Assembly: GCA_907165065.1 (NCBI GenBank)
Contig: OU015550.1
Location: forward strand, 2,532,001 to 2,596,000
Source: Caprimulgus europaeus
Lineage: Eukaryota > Chordata > Aves > Caprimulgiformes > Caprimulgidae
Length of the DNA stretch: 64,000 nt
Direction of reading: 5' to 3'
Shown in pieces: positions 25,001 to 35,334 of this stretch. How positions within the stretch are numbered: the stretch's first letter is position 1; each line of letters starts with the position of its first letter. The notes beneath the pieces were generated by a model. The model had not been told where the DNA came from. It made no database searches and worked only from the letters and a program-made list of their open reading frames with translations. Made by a program: the position numbers and the translations under genes.

Positions 25001-28000
25001 GCAGGAGACTCACTGTGTGGTCACCAAGATGTGTCACAGCCACCAAAACCCCCACGGGCACAAGGCAGAACAGAGGCACGCCAGGGACAGAGCCCAGCCT
25101 TCCCACCTCCCTTCATCCCCACTCAGCCACCCTCTAACCAGAACTCAGATTCATTTTTCAGTCTCCCAAACCCCCTAGGTTGCCATATTCCCCACTGCAT
25201 GGGGGAGTTTGGCACAACTGACACCAGGACTTGTGGTTCTGTGTGTCCCAACCCCTCAGAGCTGCAGCAATTCACCTGTACTTGACTTCCCGGCCGATGA
25301 ACTGGACCATGCAGCGCATGGAGATCACTGGGAGGAGAGAAACACAGGGCTTGATAAAGCAACAAATCCAGTTTGGTTTGCAGTGGATGGGAAGGAAAAT
25401 GCAACCTGACCTTTCTGCCCTCCCTCCCCTCAACTCACATCACTTCCAGCTCCTCTCAGTGGTCCTCATCTCTGCAAGACTCACAGAATCCCAGTGTGGT
25501 GGGGTTGGAAGTGACCTCAGGAGATCATCCAGTCCCACCCCCCTGCCAGAGCAGGTTCCCTACACCAGGTTGCACAGGAAAGTGTCCAGGTGGGTTTGAA
25601 CATCTCCAGAGATGGAGACTCCACACCCTCTCTGGGCAGCCTGGCCCAGGGCTCCAGCACCCTCACAGGAAAGAAGTTTTTCCTTCAGTTTGTCTGGAAC
25701 TTCTGGTGTCCCAGTTTGTGCCCATTGCCCCTTGTCCTGTCACTGGGCACCACCCAGAAGAGCCCGGCCCCATCCATTTGGCCCCCACACTTCAGATATT
25801 TATAGAACACTGATGAGATCCATTGATGAGATCCACTCATTAGGAACTGGTGCCCTTCCATAGTCTGTAAGTGATGGGAAGGATTTTTATCCCTAACCCC
25901 AGCAGGATCTCTAGGACAAGCCCTTGGATGAATGGGAAGAAAGCACCTTGCTGCTCAGCTGGGTTAGTCCCTGAAGGCCAACCCAAGCATCAGCGTCCCT
26001 AAGCAAGCACTCAGACCTGCAGCTGTTCTGCAGTGCCATACGAAGCCATTTATGATGAAGTGCATCAAATAAATGAGGTTTTGAGGCAATTCTCAGTCTG
26101 GAGAGGGCAGCCAGGCAGAGAGGGACAGTACTCACCATGCAGGGGGTGTGAAACAACCCGGGACATGCACTGCATCATCATCTCGTGAGATGTCTGGGAA
26201 GGGGAGATAAAAACCACACCTGTAGGCAGAGCTGCACTGCTCCACCTGCAGAGATCAGCCCCTGGCCCTCAGGGTAGGGAAACCCACTCTGGGTCCCTCT
26301 TTTGAAACCTGTTGTTCATGGTAAATCTCTATTCCTACAAAATATTTCATGGCTGGACACCAAATGGCTACTAAATACCACGGTGTTTTCACCCAGAGCC
26401 CACAGTTTCAGCTTCCTTTGCTCTCCAGACCCATTCCACCCCAATGGGATCTCCCTCATCTCTTGTTAACGTGCAATATCCACTTCTCACCTCCTTCACC
26501 ACTTTCCTAAGGGAGGTCTTCACATCATCCTTGTTAGAAACATGCTCCATGTCCTCCAGTGGAAAGGTCTGAGCAAAGAGAGGAGAAATGTATGCTCACA
26601 ACTGATGGAGATGCTGACCCACAAACCCCTCAGACAGGAGGAAATCCAAAGCAGTTTGGACAGGAGAAGAAAAACAGGCAAAAAGGAACAGAGGAGAAGG
26701 AAGGATAGGAAATAAAATAGGGGGAAGAGAGGGGTCACAAAACTGCTTACAAAAGGCAAGTGGTTGTTCAAATTAAATTAAAATGGTTTAGAAAGTAAGT
26801 TTTGGGGATATGGGCACTGTTGTCCTGTCCTGGAGGACTATCCAAAGCCTTTAGGGGATGGAGAGGGATGGGTGCTCTGTTCCTCCACGTGCAGCCATGG
26901 CTGGGTGCAGGCACACACAGGCCCCCCAGCTCTGCTGCAGTAGCACCAGCTGATCCAGCAAACTGATTTATGGAGAGAGAAGCCGACCTTTACCTTCTTC
27001 ACACTCCCCCTGGTGATGGTTGATAAAGTGCTTGAGATGAGGCGAGGAGTAAGACCACGGAAGAGGCCTCTTTTCCCATCCACTTCCATAATGTGTCTGG
27101 CTGGGTAAGAAAAGATCAGGCTACCATCAGTCAGGAAGTGGCCACCTCAGGGAGAGAACCCCAAACACCTTCAGTGTTGGGCTGAAACCACGTCAGAGCT
27201 CAGCACAGCACGGCAGCCGCTCTGTGGTCTCACTGTGACTCATTTTAACAGTCCTATATAAATTTCATATAAAATGCAAAAAATCCTTAAATATTCCCTG
27301 TCAGATCTGTCTAATCTGGAAGAATACACAGAATCCCAGACTGGTTTGGGTTGGGAGGGACCTTAAAGCTCATCCAGTCCCAACCCCCCTGCCAGCAGCA
27401 GGGACACCTTCCACTAGACCAGGTTGCTCAAAGCCTCATCCAACCTGGCCGAGAACACTTCCAGGGAGGAGCAGCCACAGCTTCTCTGGCCAACCTGGGC
27501 CAGGGTCTCACTACCCTCACAGTGAAGAATTGAAACCATAGCTCCAGTTTTTTGGGCTACTTTTCATCTTTTGGTTGTTTTCCTCACCTGAAAGGACTAC
27601 AAGGCCATTTGGATCCAAGAGGGGAGGTTTAGATTGGATATTGGGAAGAAATTCTTTGGTGTGAGGGTGGTGAGACCCTGTCCCAGGTTGCCCAGAGAAG
27701 CTGTGGCTGCTCCTCCCTGGAAGTGTTCTCGGCCAGGTTGGATGAGGCTTTGAGCAACCTGGGCTAGTGGAAGGTGTCCCTGCTGCTGGCAGGGGGGTTG
27801 GAACTGGATGAGCTTTAAGGTCCCTCCCAACCCAAACCAGTCTGGGGTTCTGTGACTCTCAGGATTGTGCACTCCCCTTCCCCACTGTGAAAGCAACCCC
27901 CAAGGTCAGGAGTGTTCACCCCCTACCCACAAAAAGAGATAAATAATACTTTTTTAATCTTTTTAACATATTACTTCCCTTCTTTGAGTATTTCTGTCCC

Positions 28001-29765
28001 TTTAGGGCTCCATCTACAACACAAACAAGCAGGGCAGGGGAGACAGGTTATAGCAGGGCTGCTTGGTAGCAAATGGCACAAACCCAGAGCAACCTGCCAC
28101 GGGAAGGGGACACAGTGCCAGGGCCACCCTCTCCTTGTCCCCAACAGCAGGTGGGTAAATCTGACAGATTTACAACTAGTTGGGAAGTTTTACATCTCAC
28201 TGCAGCCTCAGGCTGATCCCAAAGACACTGCTGGGGATGCCTTTGCAACTAGTTGTGGTGGTTTATGTCTCACTGCAGCCTCAGGATGATCCCAAGGATG
28301 CTGCCAGGGATGTGGGAATGCTGCTGGAGGTCAGCTTGGTCCACCTGGAAGCTCCCAGCCCTGTTTTGGGCAGGACCTGGCGCTGGCAGGGAGGGATGTT
28401 CACTCACCGTAGGTGAAGAAGCCGGGCAGGTACAGGACTTTCCTTCCCAGCACGTTTCTTCCAACAGTTGGAGGTAGTGGCTCATGCCCAACCTGTAAGA
28501 GAAAACCCATCAGCAGGTCCCTGCTCCGGCCCCAGCGCTCCCAAAGCCACCGGGACCCGCGCAGCCTCAATCCACGGGCGGCCAAAGGGCCACGTGCCCC
28601 CTGTCACCCTCTGACAGGGGGGTGTGCCGTGACAAGGACAGTCCCTTTCCCACCACACTGGGTTCCTAGGGCACAGGGGGGCCCCTCAATCCTCCAACTG
28701 ATGGGTGTCCCAGTTACAGGGGGGTTCTCAGGATACCCATTATATAGCGGTTTCCCATCCCTTCTTATATAGGAGCCCCCCACTGCAGAGGGTACCCTCA
28801 CCCCTCCCATTTTATAGGGTCCCTGCTCTACAGGGTGTCCCCATCCCCTGTCACAGGAGGGGATGCCGATGTCCCTGGCCACTGTACAGGGGTCCTTATC
28901 CCTCCATCGTATGGGGTTCCCCAGTCCCTGTTATATAGGGGGTCCTCCTATAGATACACTTCCCCATTTTACAGCTGCCCTCATCCTCCCAGTTCTATAG
29001 GGACCCCCATTATACACAGTGACCTCATCCCCTGGCTTATACTGGGGTCCCCATTGCCTGGGGGTCCCCACTGCCTCTGATAGAGGGGTGTCCCCCCTTA
29101 TATAGGGGTGTGTCCCCCATTATATAGGTGCCCTCACATTATGTAGGGGTGTCCTCACATTATATAGGTGTCCCTTCCATTATATAGGGGTGTCCCATTA
29201 TATAGGGGTGTCTCCCATTATATAGGTGTCCCCCCATTATATAGGGGTGTCTCCCCATTATATAGGGGTATCTCCCCATTATATAGGGATGTCCCCTCCA
29301 CTATATAGGGGTGTCCCCCATTATATAGGGGTATCCCCCCCATTATATAGGTGTCCCCTGTTATAAGGGCGGGGGGGGGGTGTATACAGTGGTCCACTGA
29401 GCTCTCCATAACGGCACTATACGGGGGTCCCGCTCCCTTCATTATATTGGGGTCCCGATTCCCCCCGTTGTACCGGGGCTCCCCCTGCCCCTCCGCCCCC
29501 TACACCCCCCACCCCTCCATTGCCCCCCCCGGTGGCCCCGGACCTGAACGAGCAGCTTGACGTAGAGTAGTGGGTGGCTGGCGGCAGCGAGCCCCGCTCC
29601 CAGCACCACGAACAGCCCCTCGGCGCCCTCAGCCCGGGCCGCTCCCCCCGGGGCCGCCGCCTCCGCCGCCCCCGCCGCCCCACCCGGTCCCGCTACCACC
29701 GTCCTCCCCGCGGCACCGCCAGGGGGCGCCCGCGCCGCCGAGGGCAGCGGCTCCGCCGCCGCCAT
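19010..29765 (-). CDS. MTCH1: MTCH1, mitochondrial carrier homolog 1 (complete, 12 exons)
   Basis: The product is an outer-mitochondrial-membrane SLC25-like protein (also PSAP), related to the MTCH2 insertase. Coding exons in transcript order: 29765-29544, 28492-28408, 27100-26994, 26568-26491, 26193-26136, 25327-25276, 24430-24371, 21027-20934, 20585-20538, 20343-20276, 19569-19494, 19084-19010. They total 1023 nt (340 aa plus TGA), all phases agree and all introns are GT-AG. The start has a strong Kozak context (GCCATGG). Residues 1-50 are Ala/Gly-rich, as in mammals. Three degenerate carrier motifs are visible: HPLLYVKLL (P65), HPLHVISMR (P181) and YPFLLVGDL (P277). They lack the acidic residue of true transporters, which is a family trait. 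The C-terminal [11 protein letters not shown] is conserved, while the last 11 residues diverge from human. Exon 7 ends at the GT of a Val codon, with donor GTACGT. I am very sure of the identity. Confidence 0.97.
20916..20933 (-). other. Closed exon-8 extension (PSAP long-form site)
   Basis: Reading past the exon 8 donor gives Val-Ser-Gly-Asn-Thr and then TGA (plus strand 20916-20918). In human MTCH1 an alternative exon-8 end inserts 17 residues beginning Val-Ser. Here that insertion cannot be made in frame, so only the short isoform is expected. Confidence 0.65.
21533..21696. repeat. 19-20 bp minisatellite in MTCH1 intron 7
   Basis: About eight head-to-tail copies of 'cactccccctgatttttcc', varying by one T. 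The last copy carries a 'gattgtttccc' variant. Confidence 0.95.
25482..25862 (-). mobile_element. CR1 LINE fragment in MTCH1 intron 5
   Basis: Read on the minus strand this is the CR1 3' region. On the plus strand it begins 'cacagaatcccag' and runs through blocks such as 'gagatggagactccacaccc' and 'cccagtttgtgcccattgcc'. It diverges more from the CR1 copies of intron 2 and comes from a different, older subfamily. It is in the same orientation as MTCH1 transcription. Confidence 0.9.
27328..27530 (-). mobile_element. CR1 LINE fragment, left arm of an inverted pair
   Basis: This is the CR1 3' end in minus orientation inside MTCH1 intron 2. It is almost identical, after reverse complementing, to the copy at 27618-27858. 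Confidence 0.93.
27618..27858 (+). mobile_element. CR1 LINE fragment, right arm of an inverted pair
   Basis: This is the CR1 3' end in plus orientation, ending 'ggggttctgtgactctc'. With the preceding element it forms arms of roughly 195 bases (27328-27520 and 27661-27858) around a 140-base loop. Confidence 0.93.
28172..28312. repeat. 73-bp tandem duplication in MTCH1 intron 2
   Basis: Two copies of a unit starting at 'acaactagttg' (28172) and 'gcaactagttg' (28245), sharing 'tctcactgcagcctcagg'. Divergence is moderate. Confidence 0.8.
28730..29375. repeat. 18-22 bp minisatellite in MTCH1 intron 1
   Basis: About thirteen regular copies of 'attatataggggtgtcccc' lie between 29086 and 29368, preceded by a more degenerate stretch with the same theme. 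Every unit carries a TATATA core. The array fills most of the 1051-base intron 1. Confidence 0.93.
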
Positions 29766-30165
29766 GGCCCCCCGCGCCGCCAATGCGCATGCGCCGCCCT
29801 CCCGGTGCGTCACTACGTCACCACGCCGGCTGGGGTGGGCGGAACCATTGAGTGAAAGGCGGGGAGAGCGCAGGAGGAACCATTGCCGGGGGGGGGGGGG
29901 GGAGGATGGTGTGAGGGAGGGGATGGCGCGGCCGTGGCAGGGGAGGGGGCGGGCGGTCGAGGACGGGGAAGGAGGAGCGGCGAGGCCGTGGGGTACCGGG
30001 GGGAGATGTGGGGTGGTGGGGCCGTGCCCTGTGCGCTGCTTTCCCCGGGGCTTTGCTCAGAGGGTAGGCTCCAGCGGGACACACACGGGGCGGTCACACG
30101 TGGGGTCTGCAGGGCGAGCTGGGCTCCCACCCGTGTCCCCCTCGGCTGTCGGGAAAAAGGGTTAA
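29440..30165. promoter_or_regulatory. MTCH1 CpG island and promoter region
   Basis: Dense CpG surrounds MTCH1 exon 1 and its upstream flank. The island includes the NRF1 site at 29784-29794, a CRE-like 'tgacgtag' on the minus strand (29814-29821) and a 15-base G run at 29888-29902. No TATA box is seen, which is typical of a housekeeping mitochondrial gene. It lies between the divergent MTCH1 and FGD2 loci, so it could once have served both. Confidence 0.8.
29784..29794. promoter_or_regulatory. NRF1 binding palindrome
   Basis: TGCGCATGCGC matches the nuclear respiratory factor 1 consensus and lies 19 bases upstream of the MTCH1 ATG. NRF1 drives many nuclear genes for mitochondrial proteins, so it is a fitting regulator. 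Binding is inferred from the motif. Confidence 0.65.
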
Positions 30166-30320
30166 AAGTTAAAGAGTTTCCAACCTGAGTAATTAGTCTG
30201 GGCTGGGTAACTGGGGAAAGAGCACCTCGAGTTTCTCAAAGCCTTGGAACACACCTGAACCTGAACAGAGACAGCCTGGAAGGCTCCAAGATGAGAAAGC
30301 TGCACGTGTCTACTGCCCGG

Positions 30321-30928
30321 TGTCACGGTTGTTGTCCTGGATTTTATCCGAGACAGAGCTGGTCACTGTTCAGCAGCTGGAACAGCGCTGGGGTCTGGGT
30401 TCAGCTGGGATTTGTTAGGAGAAGAATGTTGAGAACATGCTGATGTTTTCAATTGTTGCTGGAAGTTGAAGGACTTTGTGTTTTGCTGATCTTCAAGATC
30501 TCAGGGGTGAGGAATATTGCAATGGATCAGCTCCATGGGCACTGGGCTCTGCCAAGGGGCTGTTCCATCTCCTGTCCCCCGTGGGCAGGAGATCCATGAG
30601 GGGCTCTTCCTCTCTGGCTCTCTCTGGCTCGCTCTGGCTCTCGCTCTCCCGGGATTGCGGTTTCGGGTCGGGATTGTCGCTGCTCCGGGATCGTTCTCTG
30701 GGAACGGGCCGGGCTGGGTCAGGGGGTGGCGAGCAATGGCACTGGGTGTCACTCATTTCCATATTTTATTCCTATTATTATTATTTTATTTTATTTTGAT
30801 TATTAAATTGTTCTTCTCTCCCCCTACGAGTCTCCTCACCCTTGCCCCCCAATTCCCTCCCCTATCCCCTGGGGTGGAGGAGTGAGCAAGCGCCTGCTTG
30901 GCTGCAGCCCAGTGCTGGCCCAGTGACA
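30321..30928 (+). mobile_element. Probable solo LTR of an avian endogenous retrovirus
   Basis: The segment is bounded by TGTCAC and GTGACA, a perfect 6-base terminal inverted repeat of TG...CA type. The 3' half has the arrangement I associate with avian ERV LTRs: an AT-rich T/TA block (about 30760-30800) with ATTAAA at 30802-30807, a C-rich segment, then 'gagtgagcaagcgcctgc' shortly before the end. No internal retroviral genes flank it. I see no clear target-site duplication. The family is not named with certainty. Confidence 0.55.
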
Positions 30929-31390
30929 CCACCACAGTTGCCAGTATAGAAATATATGTACAACTGTAGAATAAAGCTATGAATATATCCTATAGTAACC
31001 TGAGGTAATTATAATACTGAAACCCACACTTCTAGGTGGAGATTTATATGTAAATGTAGGACCTCCCTATTATAAAGGGTGGGATCACGCTCAAACTATC
31101 TTTTGTACAAGCAACCAATCTACTGTTTTCAGGTAACTTCCTTCTTTGTTAATGGTTTTGTATCAAAGACCTTGTTTGTGTCCAAAAGAGTAACGAGTCT
31201 GGAGCACAAGTGTGATGAGTTCAGGGCTGAGGGAGCTGGGGCTGCTGACATCCAGGTAACAGGCCCCAGCAGAGTGGGGGAATGCAGCAATGCTCCCCAA
31301 AATCTCCCCACAAGGGAGAAGCAGCCGGGGGTGGGAGCTGCTTTGGTCACTGTTTCTCCGTGTGTGAGGTCAGTGTTTCTCTCTCCCCAG
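30929..31390. other. Intergenic or former FGD2 5' intron sequence
   Basis: The FGD2 N-terminus and first half of its DH domain would be expected upstream of 31391, but no matching exon is seen. A short frame ending 'gacatccag|gtaaca' at 31256 has a donor-like end but no similarity to FGD proteins. Confidence 0.45.
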
Positions 31391-32846
31391 AAGAGGAAGG
31401 GCTGTGCTAACCTAACGCTGCAGCACCACATGCTGGAACCTGTGCAGAGGATCCCGCCCTACAAACTCCTCCTGAAGGATGATGTCTGCAAATTACCACC
31501 CGAGTCCCCAGACCGGGGATGGTGCAGAGAGTGAGGGTTCCAACCGGCCCTCCCTGCTGTGGGGACGAGGGGAGTGGGTTTGTAGGGGAAATAAGAACCC
31601 CTGATGTTGTACATGGGCATCAAGATACCTGGATTCTCTCACCAGCTGCTCTGTGCCCTTGGATAAACCTCTCAGTCTGACCCTTGTCTGGATTAATCTG
31701 CCCATTGAAGGTCTGTGGAGGACAGCAGGGAAGGTGGGAGGTGTTTCAGGATAAGGGTGGTCCCTCCAGAGCATCCTCCAAGGAGACCTGCAGAGACCAG
31801 GGGAGCTCTCAGATCCATATGGATCACAGCAGCTCCCACTCGTGCTGGGATGGAAGGATAAACCAGGCAGCTGTGTGTCCCCCAGGACCTGCCCACACCA
31901 CACTGCACACTCCAGACGCTCGTGCAGCGTTCAGGACCACTCAGGTTGTGTCCAGGGGATGGCAGCAGCCACCACACGCCTGGCTTCCCCGCTGGGTCAT
32001 GGAGAGACCCAGGGGATTTCTTCCCCAGCTCCCCAGCAAGTGTTTAATCCTCCTCCCTTTCTCTTCTCCTTGCAGAGGCCTTGGAGATGATTTTCATGGT
32101 GGGCAAACACTCAAACACAGCTATCACCGAGATGGTGAGTGCCTGTCCCAGCTGCCACTGCTTTGCAGCTCATGGCACGGTGGTTTGCTGGGTTTCCTGC
32201 CCTGAATGGGACAGGAGCACTGTGGGTTCAGCAGAGGAGGTCTGACCCTTGCTCTTGATGCCTGATCCCATCGCCCCAAGCCTGGGGAAGTCACGTCTGC
32301 ACCATCAGCCATGATGTGACCAGCTATTCGGGGCTGGAGCTGCTCTCAAAGACCAGTCTTGAGTGAGAGAGATGTGCCACTTGTCCTGGCACTCAGCAGC
32401 TGGCCTGGGAGGTGGAAAGGAGGGGACCCAGGGGTGACAAGATTGTGGCTGCTCAGCCTCCTAGGCAGATCCCTCTGCCTCTCTCAGGAATGGCTGCAGA
32501 ACCTCTGGGCAGTCTGTCAGTGGCTGAGCCTCGAGGGTGACATTGTGGATCCCTCCAACGAGCTGATCAAGGAGGGACCCCGTCTGCCAGGCACATCCCG
32601 GTGTGCCCATCCCCTGCCTCCCGCCGCTCTCTCCACTCTTGACAGGACGTCTGAGCCCACACCTCCATCCCACTGCTGGGCTACCAGGTGAGGGACCTGG
32701 CCCAGGGTGACTCCCACCACCTCTTCCAGCTGGCACAGTCCCAGCAGGTCCACACCTTCCTGGCCGGCACAGAGGAGCTGAAGCGGCGCTGGATGAGGAC
32801 CATGGCGCTGCTCTGCTGCAGGGATCACACACCCGGAGGAAGATGA
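31391..32846 (+). pseudogene. FGD2: FGD2 remnant, internally deleted and frame-broken
   Basis: FGD2 is a Cdc42 guanine exchange factor with the order DH-PH-FYVE-PH. Four pieces remain. 31391-31530 is the DH core, with [15 protein letters not shown], but the invariant Arg that follows is Pro. 32076-32134 reads ALEMIFMVGKHSNTAITEM. 32488 to about 32583 reads DIVDPSNELIKEG. 32646-32846 is the C-terminal PH end, with HTSIPLLGYQV and TEELKRRWM. Acceptors and GTGAGG/GTGAGT donors of the first two are intact. The breaks are a net +1 frameshift at about 31513-31523, a TGA at 32652-32654 where human has Arg (CGA to TGA), and only about 60 bases between the DH end and the last exon, so PH1 and FYVE are missing. 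Upstream DH exons are not seen. Order and strand match human. An assembly collapse could mimic the deletion but not the substitutions. Confidence 0.85.
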
Positions 32847-35334
32847 GGATGTGGACTCCTGTGATGAAGCAGAATGAGGCCGTGCCCACCTCCTAGGCTG
32901 CCTGGTGGGTCAAACCTCCCCGTGGCTGTCCAAACCTCCAGCAGATTCTCCACCTCTCTGCGCTTTGGGTTTTCATCACAACAAGAGCAAAGCAGCGGCA
33001 CCTTTCCCACCGCACGGACACGCTCTTATCTCCTTCCCCTCCCTCCTTGTTCTCCGCACTGGATAGAGATGATGGAGATACCCGAGCCATGAGGTGGAGG
33101 GAGAGCCAGGGGGTTTTGGGGAGCCTGTACCCCTCCAGCCCGCCCTGCCGTGTCTGCAGCTGCCAGCCGAGGGCAGCAGCTCCTCAGCCTTCCTCGCAGC
33201 CCGGCCCCGGCGTGGATGGTGCAGGAGGGAGGCTCCGTTTTGTGAAAGCATCGGTGGAATCGGCATCGCTGTGATAAATCCTCTCTGCACCCCCCGCCTG
33301 CAGTCCGGGGAGCCTTTTTTTTTGGGGGGGGGGGGGTGTATTTCTCAGAGCGCCCTGTGAGATTGTCACTGTGGTCCCATAATCACCTTATCTGTCACCG
33401 GCCCCGGTCTGACATCCTGCAGAGACCCAGGGACCCACTCTCACCGGCTCAGGGACCCTAGTCGTGGCTTTAGGTGTCCCTCTCCCAGCCTGTCACCGCT
33501 GCGGACCTCACCCTGTTGCAGTCTCGTGGTGTGGGGGTACCCCTTAACCACAGACACCCCCAGCCTGCGTCGCTGAGCCAGCCTGCGCTCCTGCCCATCC
33601 CAGACTTTCCCTGCACCTCATCCTGCCCACAGGCACCTTCCACCCCTGGTCCTCTCTTGATCACCCATTTCCTGCCAGGGGAAATGCTCTGGGACAAGGC
33701 TGGGTCCTCACAGGTGGGTGGCAGTGATGCTGGGGAGACACAGGGGGGGTTCCCCTCTCCATCATCAGCATAACGAGCACCCCGGTCGTTTCACACAGCA
33801 CCCTTGGCTGCAGCCCCACGTTTTTTTCTCTCTGTATCCTCTTTAGCTCCCCAAAGGTGTTGCTGAAGCAGAAGGTGCCATTTCTGAGCCTGCCAGGAGC
33901 CCCATGCAGGGAGCTGGGGGAGCCCCCTACCCCTGGCAGGCAGGACCAGGCAGCAGCTCCAGCCCACCAGACAGAGCCCAGAGGTGTCAACAGGCTGAAC
34001 GGATCCATGGAGAGCAGGAAGGGAAGTGAGTTGGAGCCAAATAGGACAACACTCAAGGGAAGGATGGGGACCAAAGATGAACCACAGCCGTCACCACTCT
34101 GGGGGGCTTCAGGGAGCCAGGAAAACACACTGAGCATCATCTTCCTTCCTCAATCTGCTCAGCTCATCCCAGGAAAGGGCAAACCATGGTGGCTTTATCC
34201 ATTCCAGGTTAAGAGATACCATCAAGGAACAGGGAGAGGAGCTAGATGTCAAGGGGAGAGTTCTGCCAAAGCAGTTGCCCCTCAGGGTGCCACCCAGCAC
34301 GGGGCTGAGCCCAGAAGCAAAGAGCACCAGGGTTTCCAAAAAACACCCCAAAACCACCCTCACCTCCCACCACCACCACCAGGCTCACGTGAAGGGGAAA
34401 CCCCAGCACACCTGGAAAAGCCAGGAAAGGGCAGGGAAAGAGCAACAAGCAAGGGGAAACCCGTGGGACTGGAAGGTTCTGCGTGGTGGCCTTCCGCCTC
34501 GGCGTCACCCCTGTGTCAGCGAGGAACAAAACAAGCCCGGAGCGAGGGGAGCTGCCGTCAGCCCGCGGCTCATGAATGGGCCTAAGAATAGATTTCCTGT
34601 TTACCAAACCAGAAATGGCTGCTGGGGCAGAGGGCACCTGGCTGCTATTTTTACCATCTCCTGCCCACCCTCCTCCTAGACCCCAGCCACCCTTGGGGAC
34701 CCCTGTCCTGCTGCAGCACCCACGTGTGCCCAGGGAAAGGGGCTGCTGGGGAAGAGAGGGGGCTGAGGGATGGAGGGGGTGATGGGGCACGGGGACATGT
34801 CACTGCCATGGCCTCAGCATCACACTGTCCCCAAAAACAGCTGTGTGGGACATGGCATCACCCTGAGCATCCCTGACACAGGCAGGTGGGAGACCCAGCT
34901 CATGGGGTGGTTTGTGATTCCACCACTCTGCTTTCCCAGAAAAATAATTAAAAAAAATATATATATTTTTTATTTTTTCTTAAAAAAAGAGAGGTTTTTG
35001 CACCCAAACCACGCAGCAAACACACTGATGAATTTTTCTCTCCCCGTGTTTTTTCGGTCCCCTGGCTGCATCGCAGCGATGGTCAAGTGGAGAGGTTTGG
35101 CCTCTTGCCTCCCTGCGTAGAAAGCGAAACCCCGTGGAGAAGTCGCTCAGTTTCCTCTTCTCGAGAATGAGGAAGGCTCAGAGACCATTTACTGGAACCC
35201 CCCTGGCCCAGCCCTCCCCGCAGCCTCTTCTTGTAAGCGCAGACCAAAATACACCGTGAAACCCACGCGCTGCGGCCGCGCTGGGGCCGGGCCACCCCTC
35301 ATTGAGAAAAGGCACCGGAGGGGAACTGGTGCCG
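32847..35334. other. Gene-free stretch
   Basis: No further FGD2 exon (for example a zinc-binding FYVE signature) is seen downstream. Contents include a G run near 33325-33337 and an A/T-rich low-complexity patch at 34941-34989. Confidence 0.5.

Noticed and set aside
29766..29813. Upstream extension of the MTCH1 frame
   Set aside because: The frame is open but begins at GTG, not ATG, and covers the NRF1 site; the ATG at 29765 has a strong Kozak context and gives the expected Ala/Gly-rich N-terminus.
31079..31256. Possible extra upstream FGD2 exon ending CAG|GTAACA
   Set aside because: The encoded residues show no similarity to the FGD2 DH domain preceding the LTLQHHM segment.
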